DNA of 64,000 bases, taken from assembly GCF_001244545.1 (NCBI RefSeq), contig NZ_LN852694.1, positions 440,172-504,171 of the forward strand. Reading direction: 5' to 3'. The notes under the pieces are model-generated. The model had not been told where the DNA came from. It made no database searches and saw nothing but the letters and a program-made list of their open reading frames with translations. Position 1 is the first letter of the stretch; each line of letters starts with the position of its first letter. The position numbers were made by a program, and so were the translations under genes. This stretch comes from Candidatus Stoquefichus sp. SB1 (lineage in GTDB: Bacteria; Bacillota_I; Bacilli_A; Erysipelotrichales; Coprobacillaceae). Positions 51,955-60,063 of the stretch are shown piece after piece.

Positions 51955-52741
51955 AAAGCATTCTATCATTAACAAATTCTTCACCAATGGCTTCTTCAAA
52001 TTTCTTGAGTAAGTCATTAACTGTTAATTTTTTCTTTTCTTCACCTTTAACATCATAAATAATATGACCATCATACATCATAATTAAACGATTACCAATA
52101 TCAATGGCATCTTTCATGTTATGAGTGACCATTAATGCTGTTAAATTTTGTTCATCTACAATTTTTGCTGTTAAATTTAAAACTTTAGCACTCGTAGCTG
52201 GATCTAATGCAGCTGTATGTTCATCTAATAAGAGTAATTTAGGCTTATGCAATGTTGCCATCAATAAAGTCAATGCCTGACGCTGACCACCAGAAAGGAG
52301 TCCGACCTTACTTGTTAAGCGTTCCTCAAGACCTAAACCTAACATTTTTACAGCTTCATAATATTCACTTTTTTCTTCTTTTGTCACACCCCAGCGTAAA
52401 GTACGATTTCTACCACGACGTGCAGCCATTGCTAAATTTTCGATAATTTGCATGTCACCTGCAGTTCCCATCATAGGATCTTGGAAAACACGCCCAATCA
52501 TTTTTGCACGTTCATATTCTGGTGCCAATGAAATGTTTTTTCCATCCAAAGTAATAATTCCACAATCGACTGGATAAACGCCAGCAATCATATTCAGCAT
52601 TGTACTTTTTCCTGCACCATTACCACCAATAACAGTGACAAAGTCACCCTCATCAAGTTCTAAATTAATCTTTTTAAGAACACATTTTTCATTAGGTGTC
52701 CCAACATTAAAGGATTTTGATACTTTTTCTAACTTAAGCAT
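51947..52741 (-). CDS. ABC transporter ATP-binding protein (T-box-controlled importer)
   Basis: The 264-residue ATPase has Walker A GGNGAGKST near residue 40, signature LLSGGQRQALTL near 150 and Walker B LLLLDEHTAALDPATSA, with VTHNMKDA as the H-loop. This variant accompanies LivH-like permeases and DUF534-type binding proteins in amino-acid importers (TrpXYZ type). It overlaps the permease gene by eight bases. It is last in a three-gene operon. Confidence 0.92.
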   Translation of the reverse strand: MLKLEKVSKSFNVGTPNEKCVLKKINLELDEGDFVTVIGGNGAGKSTMLNMIAGVYPVDCGIITLDGKNISLAPEYERAKMIGRVFQDPMMGTAGDMQIIENLAMAARRGRNRTLRWGVTKEEKSEYYEAVKMLGLGLEERLTSKVGLLSGGQRQALTLLMATLHKPKLLLLDEHTAALDPATSAKVLNLTAKIVDEQNLTALMVTHNMKDAIDIGNRLIMMYDGHIIYDVKGEEKKKLTVNDLLKKFEEAIGEEFVNDRMLLG

Positions 52742-53660
52742 GATCTTGGAATTCCTTTCCTGTGAGTTTCTTATACATTGCTACTCGTTTTCTCTTTTCA
52801 AGGATAACAGGGACTGTTAAGGCAATAGCAACAATAAGTGCAGTGAGCAGTTTTAAATCATCTGTATTTAATCCCATTTGTAAAACTAAGGCAACAATAA
52901 TACGATAAATAATAGAACCAACAATAATAGAAACCAATCTTAATTTAAAACCAGCTTTTTTACCAAAAACAACTTCCCCAATAACAATCGAAGCAAGTCC
53001 AATAACAATCGCACCAACACCCATTTTTACATCGGCAACACTTTGCTGTTGCGTTACTAATGCACCACTCATAGCAACCAATCCATTACTTAACATCAAA
53101 CCAAAGAGTTTTGTTGTATCAGTATTCACACCATTAGCTCTTACCATATTTTCATTATTACCAGTTGCTCTTAAACAAGAACCAAATTCAGTTCCTAAGA
53201 ACCAGTAAATTCCAATAATAACCAGTATACTACAAATGAGACCAATAATAATTGTAATCCAGTTTGGTGTCATATTCACAAAATTAGCAAAATCTTTAAA
53301 TAAAGTTGAAGATTGTAAAAGTGGAATATTACTCTTTCCCATAATTCTTAAATTGATAGAATAGAGGGCTAACTGAGTTAATATCCCAGCTAGGATAGCT
53401 GGCATTTTACATTTAGTGTGCAAAAAACCAGTAATAAAGCCAGCTGCAAAACCTGACAAAGTTGCTAAAAGAATAGCAATAACTGGATGAATTCCATTAA
53501 TAATAGAAACAGCACAAACGGCTCCACCAGTTGCAAAACTTCCATCTACAGATAAATCAGCAATATCTAAAACACGAAATGTTAAATAGATACCAAGGGC
53601 CATGATTCCCCAAAGAATTCCTTGCCCTATTGCACCTTGTAATGATAATAATAATCCCAT
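52734..53660 (-). CDS. ABC transporter permease (LivH-like)
   Basis: The 308-residue protein has eight or nine membrane helices and the branched-chain/aromatic type permease features ALGIYLTFRVLDIADLSVDG near residue 25 and GFITGFLHTKCKMPAILAGI. GLMLSNGLVAMSGALVTQQQ follows near 205. ATG 53660 has AGGTG six bases upstream. The longer frame starts with that same GTG, so the shorter form is right. It probably forms a homodimeric channel with the ATPase. Confidence 0.92.
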   Translation of the reverse strand: MGLLLSLQGAIGQGILWGIMALGIYLTFRVLDIADLSVDGSFATGGAVCAVSIINGIHPVIAILLATLSGFAAGFITGFLHTKCKMPAILAGILTQLALYSINLRIMGKSNIPLLQSSTLFKDFANFVNMTPNWITIIIGLICSILVIIGIYWFLGTEFGSCLRATGNNENMVRANGVNTDTTKLFGLMLSNGLVAMSGALVTQQQSVADVKMGVGAIVIGLASIVIGEVVFGKKAGFKLRLVSIIVGSIIYRIIVALVLQMGLNTDDLKLLTALIVAIALTVPVILEKRKRVAMYKKLTGKEFQDHA

Positions 53661-53669
53661 TATATACAC

Positions 53670-54656
53670 CTATTCTCCAATAATTGTTGCATCTAAATCA
53701 GTTGGAATTGTTATTCCTAATTGAGTTGCAACTTTTTTATTGATAAAATATTTACAATCTTTTGCTTCAATGAATGAAATTGGTGTTTCTTCAGGTTTGG
53801 CTTCACCTTTTAAGATAGCTAAAGCTTGTTTTGCAGCATTGACACCAACAGTATAATAATCTAGACTCAATGTTGCTAAACCACCATTAGAACACATACT
53901 TTCTTCACCAACAATACAAGGTAAATGATTGGCATTTGTAATTTGAGCAACAGTTGCCATATTTGATGCTAATAAATTATCAGTTGGAATATAAACAGCA
54001 TCATATTTTCCAATCATAGATTCAGCCACTTGTTGAATTGCACTTGAATCATTTGGAACAGTCACAATTGTAGGTTCTAAACCATTTTTTGTTGCAGCAT
54101 CTTTTGCAATGTTTCCTTGATAAACTGAATTGGCTTCATCGCTACAATAGAAAATTGCTACTTTTTTAACATTAGGAACTAATTTCTTTAATAATTCCAT
54201 TTGTTCTTTAACTGGATTCATATCACTTGCACCAGTAACATTTGTTTCAGGTTTTTCGTTTGATTTTACAACCCCAGCTTCTTCAAAGTTTGTCACTGCT
54301 GCACCAATAATTGGAATTGTTGTTGTCTTATTGGCTGCTGCCTGCAGAGCATCAGTCGCAATTGCGTAAATAAGATCAACATTATCATTAGCAAATTTTT
54401 CAGTAATTGTTTGGCAGTTAGATGGTTCTCCACTCGCATTTTGATAATCAATTTGATCTTTACTGATTCCAGCCTCTTTTAATGTTTCTTGAAATCCCTC
54501 ATATGCTTTATCCAATGCAGGATGTTGTGCTAATTGAATAGCACCAATTTTGACTTCAGATAAATCTTTGGCTTTGCTTTCACCGGCATCATTGCTGCCA
54601 CATCCAGTCAGCATTAATCCTAAAGCAAGCATACATACAGCTAATTTTTTCATCAT
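53670..54656 (-). CDS. ABC transporter substrate-binding lipoprotein (TrpX/DUF534 type)
   Basis: The 328-residue protein has a lipoprotein signal with lipobox LMLTGCGS (cysteine near residue 20). A two-lobe binding domain begins VKIGAIQLAQHPALDKAYEG and contains LIYAIATDALQAAANKT, KKVAIFYCSDEANSVYQGN and DAVYIPTDNLLASNMATV. Relatives bind aromatic amino acids such as tryptophan or tyrosine. The T-box upstream predicts phenylalanine. GGGGAGGAAAA precedes the paired ATGs at 54656 and 54653. Confidence 0.9.
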   Translation of the reverse strand: MMKKLAVCMLALGLMLTGCGSNDAGESKAKDLSEVKIGAIQLAQHPALDKAYEGFQETLKEAGISKDQIDYQNASGEPSNCQTITEKFANDNVDLIYAIATDALQAAANKTTTIPIIGAAVTNFEEAGVVKSNEKPETNVTGASDMNPVKEQMELLKKLVPNVKKVAIFYCSDEANSVYQGNIAKDAATKNGLEPTIVTVPNDSSAIQQVAESMIGKYDAVYIPTDNLLASNMATVAQITNANHLPCIVGEESMCSNGGLATLSLDYYTVGVNAAKQALAILKGEAKPEETPISFIEAKDCKYFINKKVATQLGITIPTDLDATIIGE

Positions 54657-54674
54657 TTTTCCTCCCCATTCTTA

Positions 54675-54935
54675 TAAAAACAAAAAACACTCGCCTAGTA
54701 GAGGGCGAGTGATCGCGGTACCACCTCAGTTTGTTATATTTTCACAAATATAACCTTCGTAAGTTGAAAACTTTTCATAAATAACGTTATGACTCCGGTT
54801 ACTCCTTATCAGAATAACAACTCCGTGGTGAATTCAAAACTCTTTATCGTATGATTTGCACCAGCCATCATATCTCTTATGTCTCAAGAATTTCTACTAT
54901 GTCACATCAATGTTTTTGTTTTTATAAATGTATAT
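54675..54935 (-). promoter_or_regulatory. T-box riboswitch leader, predicted phenylalanine-specific
   Basis: On the minus strand the leader carries the T-box core GGTGGTACCGCG (54725-54714) and a terminator CACTCGCC / GGCGAGTG (54711-54704 and 54695-54688) with tail TTTTTTG. In Stem I the sequence GAA-TTC-ACC-ACGGAG has the usual context of a specifier, giving TTC (54832-54830), a phenylalanine codon. Uncharged tRNA-Phe would therefore turn on the importer. The specifier is read by eye and should be checked by folding. Upstream of the promoter, 54970-55064 holds nothing recognisable. Confidence 0.85.
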
Positions 54936-54940
54936 CTCTT

Positions 54941-54969
54941 ATCTTAAAGGAATGAAATTTGTTTGTCAA
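54941..54969 (-). promoter_or_regulatory. Promoter of the T-box/ABC importer operon
   Basis: On the minus strand a consensus TTGACA (54969-54964) is 17 bases from TAAGAT (54946-54941), just upstream of the T-box leader. Confidence 0.8.
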
Positions 54970-55064
54970 TACAAACCTTTATTATTTTATATATAGATAA
55001 GTGAAAAACACAAATATAAATACCATATTTCTAAAAATCATAAAACAATAATAAAAAAGATCAT

Positions 55065-55853
55065 TTACGACAACATAATATCTAAGATCATCATAATGAG
55101 AAAACCAATCATGCATGAAATAGCACCAATATCAATTTGATTTTTACACGATGCTTCAGGAATCATATCTTCAACACAAACAAATAACATTGCACCGGCT
55201 GCAAAAGAGAGTGCAAAGGGGAGAATATTATTAATTGCTGTTGCAAAAATATAACCAATAATAGCTGCTGGAATTTCAACAATTCCAGAAAATTGACCAT
55301 ACATCATAGCAATGAATTTACTTTTGCCATATTGATGCATAGGTAAGGAAATAGCAGTTCCTTCAGGAAAATTTTGAATACCGATACCAATGGATAAAAT
55401 TAATGCTGGTATGATATCATGTTGAGCACATGCAAAAGCCACACCAACAGCTAATCCTTCAGGAATATTATGCAAAGTCATTGCTAACATTAATAATTGA
55501 TTTTGTGATAATTTTGCTTTGACACCTTCACGTTCATGCGACATCATATGTTCATGCGGAAGTAATTTATCACATAGTGTTAAGAAAAGAACTCCACAGA
55601 AAAAACCTGCTGGAATTATGAGTAAATACCATTTACTTAATCCCTCTAGAAGATCCATAGCAGGAAGAATCAATGAAAAAAAAGAAGCAGCAATCATAAT
55701 TCCCGCACTGCTACCTAGAGCGATGGAGACAAGATGTTTGTTTTCTTTGTCTGTGACATAAACAAGGCTAGCTCCTAAAAAAGTTGATAACCAGTTAAAA
55801 ACAATTGCACCAATAAAGATAAGCACTGGCATTTCTTCGAGTAATGATAACAT
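55065..55853 (-). CDS. ZIP-family divalent metal transporter
   Basis: The 262-residue protein has eight membrane segments and the ZIP signature in helices 4 and 5: ALTLHNIPEGLAVGVAFA-like (MTLHNIPEGLAVGV) near residue 130 and GIQNFPEGTAISLPM near 160, with the metal-binding His, Asn, Glu and Pro in place. A histidine-rich loop (LLPHEHMMSHERE) before helix 4 is typical. It probably imports zinc or another divalent metal. AGAGGTG seven bases before ATG is part of a hairpin. Confidence 0.92.
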   Translation of the reverse strand: MLSLLEEMPVLIFIGAIVFNWLSTFLGASLVYVTDKENKHLVSIALGSSAGIMIAASFFSLILPAMDLLEGLSKWYLLIIPAGFFCGVLFLTLCDKLLPHEHMMSHEREGVKAKLSQNQLLMLAMTLHNIPEGLAVGVAFACAQHDIIPALILSIGIGIQNFPEGTAISLPMHQYGKSKFIAMMYGQFSGIVEIPAAIIGYIFATAINNILPFALSFAAGAMLFVCVEDMIPEASCKNQIDIGAISCMIGFLIMMILDIMLS

Positions 55854-55860
55854 ATTTTCA

Positions 55861-55891
55861 CCTCTTTATACATTATGCACAAAGAGGTGTG
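55861..55891 (-). promoter_or_regulatory. Hairpin enclosing the ZIP ribosome binding site
   Basis: CACCTCTTT (55861-55869) and AAAGAGGTG (55883-55891) are a perfect nine-base inverted repeat with a 13-base loop. On the minus-strand transcript the downstream arm (AAAGAGGTG) is the ribosome binding site of the ZIP gene, so folding would hide it. It lies between the antiporter stop and the ZIP start and could also act as a weak terminator, although no T tract follows. Confidence 0.55.
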
Positions 55892-55895
55892 GGTG

Positions 55896-57494
55896 TTACT
55901 TTTTACTATGAGCCATAACAATAATATCTTGATCTAATAATTGTACATCGCCAGTAGGAATCAATGTTTGGCCTTGTCGTTTGATTAAAATAATCAAAGC
56001 ATGGTGTAGTTCTAAATCTTTTAAATAACAATTTAACCAATCATTGCTTTCATCAATGCGCATTTCAGTCAATATCATATCATCATCAGTTTGTGATTCA
56101 AATGCACTTAAAATCAATTCATCATCTTTTTCTATGCATCTGTCACCTTTTGGAATCATTTTTATATTATGACGTTTAATCATAACAATACGGGTTTGTG
56201 GTGGTAAAACAATATCTTTAATAGACATATGAATCCAAGGATGATTTTCTGTCATCTTCAAATTAATAAATTGTATATTTGTTTCTTCACTATAATCTGT
56301 AAAAGTTTTTAATACATTATCTTTTTCATCAATCATAAAAAGGTATTTTGCAAGATAGGGCAGAAGTGTTCCTTGAATTGCAATAGACAAAAGAACAATA
56401 CAAAATACAATATGGAAAATATCATTTTTGGTATAGGCTGAAGAAACGGTTACCATAATTGCAAAAACAATAGATGTGGCTCCTCTTAAACCAGCAAAAC
56501 TAACAAGCAGAATCTGCTGAAACGGTCTATGATAGATTTTCATAATTAACCAGACAACAGCAGGTCTTGCTAAAAAAGTAATAAATAGGGCGATCCAAAG
56601 AGCATCACCTAGCAGTGAAGGAATTTGAGAAGGGAAAGCGAGGAGACCTAAAAGGAAAAAAAGAAACATTTGAAAGAGTTCTACAATACCATCAAAAAAA
56701 TGCACAAGTCCTTTCTTATCTTCAATTTTAATATTTCCTAATACAATTCCAACGATATAAGCACTTATATAGCCATTACCATTAAAATAAGATGGCAGAG
56801 CATAAGAAAGAATAACAATAGCAACCATAATGAGAGTGGACATTCCAGATAATTCAGACTGAAAATGATCAAATATCTTGACTGAGATATAAGCTATAAC
56901 AGCACCAAAAATCAATCCAAATACTATTTGAGAAAAAGCAATGAAGAAAATATCTTGAATACTTATATTTTGCGACATTAAAGATAAAATAATAACTGTT
57001 AAAGTATAAGCCCAAGGGTCATTACTCCCACTTTCTAATTCTAGTAAAGATGCACTCTTATATTTGAGATTTAACTGTTTACTACGTAAAATAGAAAATA
57101 CACTTGCTGCATCTGTTGAAGATAAAACAGAACCAATTAATAAACTTTCTAACCATTCAAAATGTAATACATAATAACAGAATAATCCTGTTATTATAGC
57201 AGTTAATATAACTCCCAAAGAGGACAAGATAATAGAAACAGGAGCAACTTTCTTTGCTTGTTTCCAATTGGTTGTAAAACCACCATAAAAAATAATAAAT
57301 ATTAATGCAATACTGCATAAATTTTCAGCAAAGTGGAAATCTTCAAAAGGAATTTTAAATAAACCATCACTTCCAAAAATCATTCCTAATAAAATAAAGA
57401 AAAATAAGACTGGAATACCAAATTTATTTGAAAGTTGACTACATAACATACATATTATAATAACAATAGCTCCAATTAATAAAATTGAATTCAT
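55896..57494 (-). CDS. CPA1-family K+/H+ (or Na+/H+) antiporter with RCK_C domains
   Basis: The 532-residue protein has about 12 helices with family landmarks GSVLSSTDAASVFSILRSK and LLELESGSNDPWAYTL near residues 105-150. FAGLRGATSIVFAIM follows near 330. From about 405 two TrkA-C/RCK_C-like segments follow (IVMIKRHNIKMIPKGD and LIILIKRQGQTLIPTGD), as in NhaP2/CvrA potassium-proton antiporters. ATG 57494 has AGGTGATGTC upstream. The frame continues further but without a site. It precedes the ZIP gene on the same strand. Confidence 0.92.
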   Translation of the reverse strand: MNSILLIGAIVIIICMLCSQLSNKFGIPVLFFFILLGMIFGSDGLFKIPFEDFHFAENLCSIALIFIIFYGGFTTNWKQAKKVAPVSIILSSLGVILTAIITGLFCYYVLHFEWLESLLIGSVLSSTDAASVFSILRSKQLNLKYKSASLLELESGSNDPWAYTLTVIILSLMSQNISIQDIFFIAFSQIVFGLIFGAVIAYISVKIFDHFQSELSGMSTLIMVAIVILSYALPSYFNGNGYISAYIVGIVLGNIKIEDKKGLVHFFDGIVELFQMFLFFLLGLLAFPSQIPSLLGDALWIALFITFLARPAVVWLIMKIYHRPFQQILLVSFAGLRGATSIVFAIMVTVSSAYTKNDIFHIVFCIVLLSIAIQGTLLPYLAKYLFMIDEKDNVLKTFTDYSEETNIQFINLKMTENHPWIHMSIKDIVLPPQTRIVMIKRHNIKMIPKGDRCIEKDDELILSAFESQTDDDMILTEMRIDESNDWLNCYLKDLELHHALIILIKRQGQTLIPTGDVQLLDQDIIVMAHSKK

Positions 57495-57551
57495 GACATC
57501 ACCTACCTTATAAGAATTATAACACAATCACTTTTGTTAAAAAATCTAACA

Positions 57552-57578
57552 ATGAAAAAAGCCATGTTTTCATGGCTT
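57552..57578 (-). terminator. Terminator of the TPR/cold-shock fusion gene
   Basis: On the minus strand AAGCCATG (57578-57571), loop AAAA, CATGGCTT (57566-57559), then TTTTC. The gene's TAA stop (57579-57577) touches the stem. Confidence 0.85.
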
Positions 57579-58824
57579 AATAATTGATATCTTCATATAA
57601 TGTTTTTAATAGAATAGCTTTTGTTGTTGGACGTTGTTTCTTAACATCAAAAGTTTTCATAATACTATATTCAACAACATCTCTTTTTTCAACAACTTCA
57701 TCATAAATATAATCTGATTGTCTAAAGAAAAGATTATCATCATCTTCCTGATAAATACTTCCAAATTGTTTATCATTGTTATAGTAAACAACTTTACCTT
57801 CAAAACGCTCAATATAAACATCTAAATGTTCCATTAATTGATTATATAAACGATCATATAATGTACTACTATCAAAATCTTTATATTCTTCAGCAATTTC
57901 ATTATCAGTTGTATCAATTTGTGATTCTTCTTTTAATTTAAAGACAAAAGCATTAGCAAGTGCAGTGACTTCACTATTTTGTTTTTGTTTAACCATTGTT
58001 AAAATCTTTTCATAAAGTGGTAATTGCTTTTTATCATATCCAGATGTAAAGAATTTATAAATTAAATTAGTATATGCTTCTTTTTCTTTACCAGTATTCA
58101 TATATAAATCAAATAAAACTTCAAATGCATCAACATTAGGAATTCTATTTCCTAGTGATAAGAATTCATTTTCAGCTTCTTCGTATCTTTCAAGTTTAAC
58201 TAGCGAAGATGCACGATAATACTTAACCCAATTTAAATTGTTATAATGCCATTTAATTGGTTGTGTAAATGCCATATTTGCATATTCAATACATTGTTTA
58301 TAATCACCAAGTTCAAAAGCACATCTTACTTTTAAACGATACCATTTTTCTTTCTTTGATTCATATTCTTTACCAGCATTATTAACAAATGGATCAATGC
58401 TTAATGTTTGCACATCTAAATGATCTAGTAAATCAGACAATTTCTTATAATTGACAGGTGTCTGATTCATTACATATTTGATTGCTTTGTTAATTGTTGC
58501 TTCTAAAGGAGAATATTTTTCTTGCTTACATAAAGAAGCAATTTCTTCTACAATACCAAAAAATAAATCTTCTTTTGCTTTCATTTGTTCTTCATCAACA
58601 TTAATGAATTTATTATAAAGAGCATAACAATATTGATTAATATACCCAGTTAATCCTTCACCAACCTGCAAGAATGTTTTACCAACTTCAATTGCCTCGT
58701 CAGTACGTCCTTGATTTTTTAATTCTCTTACATAATCCATAGCTTGAAAATCATTAAACGAGCTAGGATCTTCTTCAAAACGTCGTTCATAATTTGTTAA
58801 ATCTTTTGGTTCACGTTTTTCCAC
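57577..58824 (-). CDS. TPR-like protein with C-terminal cold-shock-like domain
   Basis: Residues 1-320 are helical repeats of the TPR kind, such as RTDEAIEVGKTFLQVGEG, KCAFELGDYKQCIEYANMAF-like units (CAFELGDYKQCIEYANM) and RYEEAENEFLSLGNR. Residues 345-412 match a cold-shock/OB fold: GKVVYYNNDKQFGSIYQ in place of the usual GTVKWFNxxKGFGFI, then DDDNLFFRQSD for the second RNA-binding strand. This suggests RNA binding with a protein-interaction scaffold. I do not recognise a named family. GAGGTGATGAATC precedes ATG. It is a single-gene unit. Confidence 0.75.
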   Translation of the reverse strand: MEKREPKDLTNYERRFEEDPSSFNDFQAMDYVRELKNQGRTDEAIEVGKTFLQVGEGLTGYINQYCYALYNKFINVDEEQMKAKEDLFFGIVEEIASLCKQEKYSPLEATINKAIKYVMNQTPVNYKKLSDLLDHLDVQTLSIDPFVNNAGKEYESKKEKWYRLKVRCAFELGDYKQCIEYANMAFTQPIKWHYNNLNWVKYYRASSLVKLERYEEAENEFLSLGNRIPNVDAFEVLFDLYMNTGKEKEAYTNLIYKFFTSGYDKKQLPLYEKILTMVKQKQNSEVTALANAFVFKLKEESQIDTTDNEIAEEYKDFDSSTLYDRLYNQLMEHLDVYIERFEGKVVYYNNDKQFGSIYQEDDDNLFFRQSDYIYDEVVEKRDVVEYSIMKTFDVKKQRPTTKAILLKTLYEDINY

Positions 58825-58906
58825 GATTCATCACCTCGAGTATTATTATATCAAGTTCAAGACTTATTGTGAAGAAAAAATGAAAGTTTTGAAAATACTG
58901 AAGTCT

Positions 58907-59893
58907 TTATTCTATTTTATTTCGGTATTCCTGAGGTGTATAACCGCTATATTCCTGAAATCTTTTATAAAATGCTGTCAAATTGTTAATGCCAACTTCT
59001 TGCGCAATTTCATAGATAGGTAATTCTTTGTTTTGTAGCAAAATCATTGTTTTTTTCATACGTTCTTCATTGACAAGCTGTTTAAATGTTTTGCCAGAAA
59101 ACTGCTTAATAAGTTTGCTGGTATATGAAGGATCATAGCCAAATTGATGACACATTGTAGTGAGGTTACCATCCTGATAATGAAGCTGAATGTAATGAAT
59201 GATCTCTGATAAAAGCTGCTGATTCTTAAATAATTGCACAGAAAGATTCGTATTGTATTGAAATTTTCTAACCAGATGCGTAATCAGAATCATAATATAG
59301 TTATCAATGATATCATCTGAGCACATCTGAGAATCATAATGTTCACACAAAATATTTTGAATACAGTTATGCACAAGATGATCTTTCTTTGTATAAAAAT
59401 GAAGATAGTGATTATGAGTACGCTGATTATTCATAAGTTCAATCATAAATTGCGAAGTGAATTGCTCATTGGGTAAGTGATTGATAAATTTTTTAGAGAA
59501 ATAATTTTCATTTAAAATAATATTAATACCTAAATCATTCTCACCTGTTGCTTCTACACTATGAGGCACATGTTTATCAAAGATAATCATATCACCTTGT
59601 GATAGTGTAACAGTATTATCTTCAACAGTCATTGTGAGCGTTCCTGAATAGACATATGTCATCACAATATAATGAAAAATATGATTTGGAACTTTTCCAT
59701 GCATTCTTTGATGAAGTGAAATCATATGATTTTTATTTTTAAATTCTCGATCATGGTGAAAAACAAATAGAAAGTCATTTTGAAAAGGAACTTTCTCAAA
59801 TTTTTGTTCAAAATGTTTATAAAGACTTTCATCAGTTGAATATGAATAACTCATAGCACTTTTTAACAAAATATCTAATTCTTTATAGTTCAT
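58907..59893 (-). CDS. AraC-family transcriptional regulator with N-terminal cupin
   Basis: The 328-residue regulator has a cupin sensor domain (residues 25-125, GTLTMTVEDNTVTLSQGDMIIFDKHVPH-type pattern, e.g. LSQGDMIIFDKHVPH). A C-terminal AraC double helix-turn-helix follows (CHQFGYDPSYTSKLIKQFSG near 255 and YEIAQEVGINNLTAFYKRFQ near 300). ATG 59893 is preceded by AGAGGTGATATTT. The gene is divergent from the PTS EIIC gene 170 bases away and probably regulates it in response to the imported sugar. Confidence 0.92.
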   Translation of the reverse strand: MNYKELDILLKSAMSYSYSTDESLYKHFEQKFEKVPFQNDFLFVFHHDREFKNKNHMISLHQRMHGKVPNHIFHYIVMTYVYSGTLTMTVEDNTVTLSQGDMIIFDKHVPHSVEATGENDLGINIILNENYFSKKFINHLPNEQFTSQFMIELMNNQRTHNHYLHFYTKKDHLVHNCIQNILCEHYDSQMCSDDIIDNYIMILITHLVRKFQYNTNLSVQLFKNQQLLSEIIHYIQLHYQDGNLTTMCHQFGYDPSYTSKLIKQFSGKTFKQLVNEERMKKTMILLQNKELPIYEIAQEVGINNLTAFYKRFQEYSGYTPQEYRNKIE

Positions 59894-59962
59894 AAATATC
59901 ACCTCTTTTTTTATTATACATTAAAAGTCGAATTTTGATAGTCATTAAATCAAAATATGACA

Positions 59963-59991
59963 TTGTGAAAGCGGTTATCAGACTTTATAAT
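59963..59991 (+). promoter_or_regulatory. Promoter of the EIIC-GH78 unit with cre-like sequence
   Basis: TTGTGA (59963-59968) and TATAAT (59986-59991) are 17 bases apart. Between them TGAAAGCGGTTATCA (59966-59980) resembles a CcpA cre site (TGNAANCGNWNNCA) but with one extra base, so repression by CcpA is possible, not certain. The promoter lies inside the longer EIIC reading frame, which supports the start at 60064. Confidence 0.6.
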
Positions 59992-60063
59992 GAAATTGTA
60001 ATTTATGAAAAGGCCAATTCTATTACGATTAAAAGTATAAAAAAGAAAGGGGAAATACTTTTT

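Noticed and set aside
59966-59980. A definite CcpA cre site
   Set aside because: It has one base more than the consensus spacing, so it is only reported as cre-like within the promoter entry.
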